Shown here: piece after piece, positions 62,624 through 64,000 of the stretch
How the letters are laid out: the number at the start of each line of letters is the position of its first letter
Position numbering within the stretch: position 1 is the first letter of the stretch
Source: Enterococcus montenegrensis
GTDB taxonomy: Bacteria; Bacillota; Bacilli; Lactobacillales; Enterococcaceae
Direction of reading: 5' to 3'
Assembly (NCBI RefSeq): GCF_029983095.1
Contig: NZ_CP120467.1
Location: 310,001 to 374,000 of the forward strand
Length of the DNA stretch: 64,000 nt
The notes under the pieces: generated by a model
What the model saw: the letters and a program-made list of their open reading frames with translations, nothing else
The model's database searches: none
What the model was told of the DNA's origin: nothing
Position numbers and translations under genes: made by a program

Positions 62624-62707
62624 AAAAAAGCACGTCACCAATCTGAAGCTTGGGGGTTGTTTACACCAGTTCTCCTAAGCCTATTTAGATTTGTGACGTG
62701 TTTTTTA
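62624..62707 (+). terminator. Long rod-shaped terminator
   Basis: CACGTCAC/GTGACGTG (62631-62638 with 62693-62700) closes the base; AATCT/AGATT and GCTTGGGGG/CTCCTAAGC (with two G-U pairs) continue the rod; a T-run follows. Confidence 0.85.
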
Positions 62708-62796
62708 TTTGCTTGTAGTTTATGGTCTATGCTTATTTCAGTTGTCGATTTGGAGGTAGCGTTGGTATTTTTACTATTTTAAAGCTTTTTTTGTAC

Positions 62797-62802
62797 TATA
62801 AT
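62797..62802 (+). promoter_or_regulatory. -10 box candidate for the amidohydrolase gene
   Basis: TATAAT 35 bases before the GTG start; no clear -35 box. Confidence 0.35.
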
Positions 62803-62831
62803 AAAAAGAAAAGGACGAAGAAGGGATTTTT

Positions 62832-64000
62832 GTGAAACGAATTTTAATAAATGGTAAAATTTTTACCGGTGAAAAATTTGTCTCTGCCATGGAGATAACA
62901 GATGAGACAATTAGTTGGCTTGGGGATAGTCAAACCGCACGCAAACGTGCTGCTGATGAAGTAGTGGATTTAAAAGGGCGGTTGACCTTACCGAGTTTTT
63001 GGGATGTCCATACTCATCCGTTGTGGATTTCAGAAACATTAGGTAGTGTTGCTTGTACGCCACCAAATGTTTTCAGTATTGAAGAGATGATTGCAGCTTT
63101 AAGAAATTCCCCTCAAGTAGGCAAAAAAGATGCGTGGATTGAAGGTTGGGGGTATGATGAATCAAAACTTGCAGAATCCCGCACGCCAACACGTCACGAT
63201 TTAGACAAGGTATCCACTACCCAACCCGTTTATGTCTTGCGTTCAGATTGTCATTCTTGTGCAGTTAACTCTGTGGCGCTAAAATTAGCCGGCATTACAA
63301 AAGAGACTCCCGATCCTTTTGGGGGCATGATTGGACATTTTGAAAATGGTGAACCCAATGGCGTAATGTTGGAAAATGGCGCCAGTAAATTAATTAAAGC
63401 AGTCAAAGAAAAGGACACCTTTGAAAATGTCGTCAAACGCACCTTGAAATTGGCCGCACATTATCGTAGTCGTGGTATCGGTGTGATTAGTGACATGATT
63501 AGTTTGGTTGCGCCATTTGATTATGCTGAAATTTATTCAGAAGCAGCTCGTCGCACCTTGGAACAAGAAGTCTATTTGTATTACTCCATTGATGAAATTA
63601 AACGCTTCAATTTGACTAAATTACCGCAACCTACCCATCCCCACGTGCATGTTGCAGGAATTAAATTGTTTATGGATGGGACGATTTCCAATCGAACTGC
63701 CAGAGTTAAAAAACCTTATAAAAATGCGACTACCACCGGATTTTCCATTAATACTGCTAAAGACTTACAACTGGCATATAAATTTGCAAAAGAAAATAAC
63801 TGTCAAATTGCGATCCATGCGATGGGGGATGCCGCAATTCAGCTGATTTTGGATACTTATGGTGATTTACAACCGTGGTTATCTGATCGTCCTTCGGTCA
63901 GAATTGAACACGCAACATTACTAGATGATAAAATATTAAAACAATTTCGGGATGCAAAAATGAATTTTGCCTTTGTTACACAAATTATTTTCTTGTACGC
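62832..64000 (+). CDS. YtcJ-type amidohydrolase (3' end outside window)
   Basis: Metal-dependent hydrolase of the amidohydrolase superfamily, YtcJ branch. The frame is open from GTG 62832 (AAGAAGGGA upstream) to the window end, 389 codons; family members are usually about 520-560 residues. Visible motifs are LPSFWDVHTHP (HxH metal ligands, about 58-68), IEGWGYDES, RSDCHSCAVNS, GIKLFMDGTISNRTA (family loop, about 275-289) and IAIHAMGDAA with a metal-binding His (about 325-334). The natural substrate of this branch is mostly unknown. Confidence 0.88.
   Translation, partial: MKRILINGKIFTGEKFVSAMEITDETISWLGDSQTARKRAADEVVDLKGRLTLPSFWDVHTHPLWISETLGSVACTPPNVFSIEEMIAALRNSPQVGKKDAWIEGWGYDESKLAESRTPTRHDLDKVSTTQPVYVLRSDCHSCAVNSVALKLAGITKETPDPFGGMIGHFENGEPNGVMLENGASKLIKAVKEKDTFENVVKRTLKLAAHYRSRGIGVISDMISLVAPFDYAEIYSEAARRTLEQEVYLYYSIDEIKRFNLTKLPQPTHPHVHVAGIKLFMDGTISNRTARVKKPYKNATTTGFSINTAKDLQLAYKFAKENNCQIAIHAMGDAAIQLILDTYGDLQPWLSDRPSVRIEHATLLDDKILKQFRDAKMNFAFVTQIIFLY

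Overview
The window looks like a chromosomal segment of a low-GC Gram-positive coccus, most likely an Enterococcus or a close relative in the Enterococcaceae. The basis is the conserved gene order and protein sequences: rplQ-ecfA1A2T-truA; rpmB next to an Asp23-type gene, fakA, recG, plsX and acpP; oppDFBCA; rnc-smc-HAD-ftsY; an Enterococcus-style citrate lyase / membrane oxaloacetate decarboxylase cluster; and the bifunctional glutathione gene gshF. No tRNA, rRNA, CRISPR array, IS element or prophage gene was seen.

Layout. 1-3.9 kb: end of the ribosomal protein operon, the ECF vitamin transporter module and truA. 3.9-6.6 kb: a large YfhO-type membrane protein on the minus strand. 6.6-7.1 kb: a promoter-hairpin-terminator arrangement that may be a small RNA. 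7.1-13.4 kb: rpmB (minus), then Asp23-like, fakA, recG, plsX and acpP (lipid and repair housekeeping). 13.4-19.7 kb: a complete oligopeptide ABC transporter behind a promoter and a leader terminator. 19.8-27.3 kb: rnc, smc, a HAD phosphatase, ftsY and a CPBP membrane protease, followed by three tandem 124-bp repeats. 27.7-30.3 kb: a divergently arranged histidine kinase / response regulator pair.

30.3-41.6 kb is the citrate fermentation locus. citH, citO and citG are on the minus strand, divergent from oadH, oadD, oadB, a 40-residue membrane peptide gene, citC, citD, citE, citF, citX and oadA. Citrate is imported by CitH, split by the CitDEF lyase (matured by CitC, CitG and CitX) into acetate and oxaloacetate, and oxaloacetate is decarboxylated by the biotin-dependent Oad membrane complex. 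CitO probably activates both arms, and a full-consensus cre site lies on the citH promoter.

41.7-50.5 kb is an apparent mannoside-use locus: a lipoprotein sugar-binding protein, two permeases with no local ATPase, a GH38 alpha-mannosidase and a membrane-anchored AraC-family regulator, behind palindromes that look like operators. 50.5-64 kb is a mosaic of small transcription units: two GNAT acetyltransferases, a LURP-one-like protein, a Crp/Fnr regulator flanked by two copies of a GGACATATGTC palindrome, a DUF4357-like and a DUF2200 protein, a FlaR-like P-loop protein, an ECF sigma / anti-sigma pair with a plausible self-regulated promoter, an alcohol dehydrogenase-like oxidoreductase, tiny membrane proteins, gshF, two minus-strand genes of unknown role (one YueI family) and the start of a YtcJ-type amidohydrolase cut by the window edge.

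I did not find a clearly new multi-gene system. The least explained items are the 40-residue peptide in the Oad operon, the 124-bp repeats, the candidate small RNA at 6.8 kb, the Crp/Fnr palindrome pair and the double hairpin element at 54.7 kb.
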